Below are positions 59,801 to 64,000 of a stretch of 64,000 nucleotides of DNA, one piece after another; positions within the stretch are counted from its first letter, which is position 1, and every line of letters begins with the position of its first letter. Made by a program: the position numbers and the translations under genes. The notes beneath the pieces were generated by a model. The model searched no databases, was not told the DNA's origin, and was given only the letters and a program-made list of their open reading frames with translations. The DNA is from Anastrepha obliqua. Its lineage: Eukaryota > Arthropoda > Insecta > Diptera > Tephritidae. The stretch spans positions 115,785,879-115,849,878 of the forward strand of contig NC_072896.1 in assembly GCF_027943255.1 (NCBI RefSeq). Direction: 5' to 3'.

Positions 59801-62800
59801 ACAATTCTACTGAAGGGATATATGTCGAAGTTTCAGGCCAATCAGAGCAAAATTGAGGGAGTTACAGCAACTTTTCCGAGGAGATTTGACAGTTTTGTTG
59901 TTTTCCAACCGATTTTCATGGTTTTTGCATATTTAGAAACGCTGACGCTTCCACAATTACCTGCCGAAATTTCAGGTCAATCAGGGCAAAGCTGAACGAG
60001 TTATGACAATTCTACTGAAGGGATATATGTCAAAGTTTCAGGCCAATCAGAGCAAAATTGAGGGAGTTACAGCAACTTTTCCGAGAAGATTTGACAGTTT
60101 TGTTGTTTTCCAACTGATTTTCATGGTTTTTGCATATTTAGAAACGCTGACGTTTCCACAATTACCTCCCGAAATTTCAAGCCAGTCAGGGCAAAGCTGA
60201 GCGAGTTATGACAATTCTACTGAAAGGATATATGTCAAAGTTTCAGGCCAATCAGAGCAAAATTGAGGGAGTTACAGCAACTTTTCCGAGGAGATTTGAC
60301 AGTTTTGTTGTTTTCCAACCGATTTTCATGGTTTTTGCATATTTAGAAACGCTGACGCTTCCACAATTACCTGCCGAAATTTCAGGTCAATCAGGGCAAA
60401 GCTGAACGAGTTATGACAATTCTACTGAAAGGATATATGTCAAAGTTTCAGGCCAATCAGAGCAAAATTGAGGGAGTTACAGCAACTTTTCCGAGGAGAT
60501 TTGACAGTTTTGTTGTTTTCCAACCGATTTTCATGGTTTTTGCATATTTAGAAACGCTGACGCTTCCACAATTACCTGCCGAAATTTCAGGCCAATCAGG
60601 GCAAAGCTGAACGAGTTATGACAATTCTACTGAAAGGATATATGTCAAAGTTTCAGGCCAATCAGAGCAAAATTGAGGGAGTTACAGCAACTTTTCCGAG
60701 AAGATTTGACAGTTTTGTTGTTTTCCAACCGATTTTCATGGTTTTTGCATATTTAGAAAGGCTGACGCTTCCACAATTACCTGCCGAAATTTCAGGCCAA
60801 TCAGGGCAAAGCTGAACGAGTTATGACAATTCTACTGAAGGGATATATGTCAAAGTTTCAGGCCAATCAGAGCAAAATTGAGGGAGTTACAGCAACTTTT
60901 CCGAGGAGATTTGACAGTTTTGTTGTTTTCCAACAGATTTTCATGGTTTTTGCATATTTAGAAACGCTGACGCTTCCACAATTACCTGCCGAAATTCCAG
61001 GCCAATCAGGGCAAAGCTGAGCGAGTTATGACAATTCTACTGAAAGGATATATGTCAAAGTTTCAGGCCAATCAGAGCAAAATTGAGGGAGTTACAGCAA
61101 CTTTTCCGAGGAGATTTGACAGTTTTGTTGTTTTCCAACCGATTTTCATGGTTTTTGCATATTTAGAAACGCTGACGCTTCCACAATTACCTGCCGAAAT
61201 CTCAGGCCAATCAGGGCAAAGCTGAACGAGTTATGACAATTCTACTGAAGGGATATATGTCAAAGTTTCAGGCCAATCAGAGCAAAATTGAGGGAGTTAC
61301 AGCAACTTTTCCGAGGAGATTTGACAGTTTTGTTGTTTTCCAACCGATTTTCATGGTTTTTGCATATTTAGAAAGGCTGACGCTTCCACAATTACCTGCC
61401 GAAATTTCAGGCCAATCAGGGCAAAGCTGAACGAGTTATGACAATTCTACTGAAGGGATATATGTCAAAGTTTCAGGCCAATCAGAGCAAAATTGAGGGA
61501 GTTACAGCAACTTTTCCGAGAAGATTTGACAGTTTTGTTGTTTTCCAACTGATTTTCATGGTTTTTGCATATTTAGAAACGCTGACGTTTCCACAATTAC
61601 CTCCCGAAATTTCAAGCCAGTCAGGGCAAAGCTGAGCGAGTTATGACAATTCTACTGAAAGGATATATGTCAAAGTTTCAGGCCAATCAGAGCAAAATTG
61701 AGGGAGTTACAGCAACTTTTCCGAGGAGATTTGACAGTTTTGTTGTTTTCCAACCGATTTTCATGGTTTTTGCATATTTAGAAACGCTGACGCTTCCACA
61801 ATTACCTGCCGAAATTTCAGGCCAATCAGGGCAAAGCTGAACGAGTTATGACAATTCTACCGAAGGGATATATGTCAAAGTTTCAGGCCAATCAGAGCAA
61901 AATTGAGGGAGTTACAGCAACTTTTCCGAGAAGATTTGACAGTTTTGTTGTTTTCCAACCGATTTTCATGGTTTTTGCATATTTAGAAAGGCTGACGCTT
62001 CCACAACTACCTGCCGAAATTTCAGGCCAATCAGGGGAAAGCTGAGCGAGTTATGACAATTCTACTGAAAGGATATATGTCAAAGTTTCAGGCCAATCAG
62101 AGCAAAATTGAGGGAGTTACAGCAACTTTTCCGAGGAGATTTGACAGTTTTGTTGTTTTCCAACCGATTTTCATGGTTTTTGCATATTTAGAAAGGCTGA
62201 CGCTTCCACAATTACCTGCCGAAATTTCAGGCCAATCAGGGCAAAGCTGAACGAGTTATGACAATTCTACTGAAGGGATATATGTCAAAGTTTCAGGCCA
62301 ATCAGAGCAAAATTGAGGGAGTTACAGCAACTTTTCCGAGGAGATTTGACAGTTTTGTTGTTTTCCAACCGATTTTCATGGTTTTTGCATATTTAGAAAG
62401 GCTGACGCTTCCACAATTACCTGCCGAAATTTCAAGCCACTCAGGGCAAAGCTGAGCGAGTTATGACAATTCTACTGAAGGGATATATGTCAAAGTTTCA
62501 GGCCAATCAGAGCAAAATTGAGGGAGTTACAGCAACTTTTCCGAGAAGATTTGACAGTTTTGTTGTTTTCCAACTGATTTTCATGGTTTTTGCATATTTA
62601 GAAACGCTGACGCTTCCACAATTACCTCCCGAAATTTCAAGCCAGTCAGGGCAAAGCTGAGCGAGTTATGACAATTCTACTGAAAGGATATATGTCAAAG
62701 TTTCAGGCCAATCAGAGCAAAATTGAGGGAGTTACAGCAACTTTTCCGAGAAGATTTGACAGTTTTGTTGTTTTCCAACCGATTTTCATGGTTTTTGCAT

Positions 62801-64000
62801 ATTTGGAAAGGCTGACGCTTCCACAATTACCTGCCGAAATTTCAGGCCAATCAGGGCAAAGCTGAACGAGTTATGACAATTCTGCTGAAGGGATATATGT
62901 CAAAGTTTCAGGCCAATCAGAGCAAAATTGAGGGAGTTACAGCAACTTTTCCGAGGAGATTTGACAGTTTTGTTGTTTTCCAACCGATTTTCCAGGTTTT
63001 AGCATATTTAGAAACGCTGACGCTTCCACAATTACCTGCCGAAATTTCAGGCCAATCAGGGCAAAGCTGAGCGAGTTATGACAATTCTACTGAAAGGATA
63101 TATGTCAAAGTTTCAGGCCAATCAGAGCAAAATTGAGGGAGTTACAGCAACTTTTCCGAGGAGATTTGACAGTTTTGTTGTTTTCCAACCGATTTTCATG
63201 GTTTTTGCATATTTAGAAACGCTGACGCTTCCACAATTACCTGCCGGAATTTCAGGCCAATCAGGGCAAAGCTGAACGAGTTATGACAATTCTACTGAAA
63301 GGATATATGTCAAAGTTTCAGGCCAATCAGAGCAAAATTGAGGGAGTTACAGCAACTTTTCCGAGAAGATTTGACAGTTTTGTTGTTTTCCAACCGATTT
63401 TCATGGTTTTTGCATATTTAGAAAGGCTGACGCTTCCACAATTACCTGCCGAAATTTCAGGCCAATCAGGGCAAAGCTGAACGAGTTATGACAATTCTAC
63501 TGAAGGGATATATGTCAAAGTTTCAGGCCAATCAGAGCAAAATTGAGGGAGTTACAGCAACTTTTCCGAGGAGATTTGACAGTTTTGTTGTTTTCCAACC
63601 GATTTTCATGGTTTTTGCATATTTAGAAACGCTGACGCTTCCACAATTACCTGCCGAAATTTCAGGCCAATCAGGGCAAAGCTGAACGAGTTATGACAAT
63701 TCTACTGAAAGGATATATGTCAAAGTTTCAGGCCAATCAGAGCAAAATTGAGGGAGTTACAGCAACTTTTCCGAGGAGATTTGACAGTTTTGTTGTTTTC
63801 CAACCGATTTTCATGGTTTTTGCATATTTAGAAAGGCTGACGCTTCCACAATTACCTGCCGAAATTTCAGGCCAATCAGGGCAAAGCTGAACGAGTTATG
63901 ACAATTCTACTGAAGGGATATATGTCAAAGTTTCAGGCCAATCAGAGCAAAATTGAGGGAGTTACAGCAACTTTTCCGAGGAGATTTGACAGTTTTGTTG
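56860..64000 (+). repeat. 205-bp satellite array, right block (about 35 monomers to window end)
   Basis: Same monomer and orientation as the left block. It begins inside a monomer at AGAAAGGCTGACG. The first partial monomer carries the CTTTCACAATTACCTCCCG variant, otherwise found mainly at the far-left edge of the left block and once near 31630. A 5-monomer higher-order unit of 1,025 bp repeats at 57338 and 58363 and begins again at 59388; a 7-monomer spacing (1,435 bp) links marked monomers at 60003 and 61438. The array continues beyond the window. Confidence 0.97.

Overview
The window is nuclear DNA of a higher fly (Diptera, Schizophora). The evidence is decayed fly-type transposons, a very long satellite array, and a mitochondrial segment whose gene order, protein sequences and TCG cox1 start are those of a dipteran. 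Enlarged AT-rich spacers beside several tRNA genes fit a fruit fly (Tephritidae), but that is a weak inference and no species is claimed. No ordinary nuclear protein gene was recognised. Layout: bases 1-6526 are a graveyard of mobile elements. It holds a non-LTR retrotransposon fragment (RTE-like RT, about 130-717), an RNase H/3' end fragment of a second LINE (1835-2765), an internally deleted mariner with both terminal repeats (3767-4329), and a decayed piggyBac transposase on the minus strand (4679-6526) whose 5' end is cut off by the satellite. Bases 6527-40076 are about 164 head-to-tail copies of a 205-bp satellite with nested higher-order repeats. Bases 40077-56860 are an almost complete mitochondrial genome, opened inside nad4. 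Bases 56860-64000 return to the same satellite in the same orientation (about 35 more copies) and run off the window. The mitochondrial segment carries all 37 standard genes in the ancestral insect order: nad4(5' part)-nad4L-T-P-nad6-cob-S2-nad1-L1-rrnL-V-rrnS-control region-I-Q-M-nad2-W-C-Y-cox1-L2-cox2-K-D-atp8-atp6-cox3-G-nad3-A-R-N-S1-E-F-nad5-H-nad4(3' part). Eleven protein genes read through under the invertebrate mitochondrial code, apart from the nad4 breakpoint itself. atp6 has a 4-bp insertion plus a deletion of about 42 bp, and nad5 has a 1-base deletion; both destroy the frame. About 40 bp of nad4 are missing where the circle was opened, and 82 bp of satellite are missing at the target. 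Together this fits a very recent full-length nuclear mitochondrial insertion (NUMT) in satellite heterochromatin. A chimeric assembly join remains the main alternative. The mitochondrial copy itself is unusual. A 71-bp element with 10-bp terminal inverted repeats, and a hairpin sequence sharing 20 exact bases with nad6, are scattered through the control region and at least seven tRNA-flanking spacers. They look like small mobile elements of mitochondrial DNA and are the most novel signal in the window.
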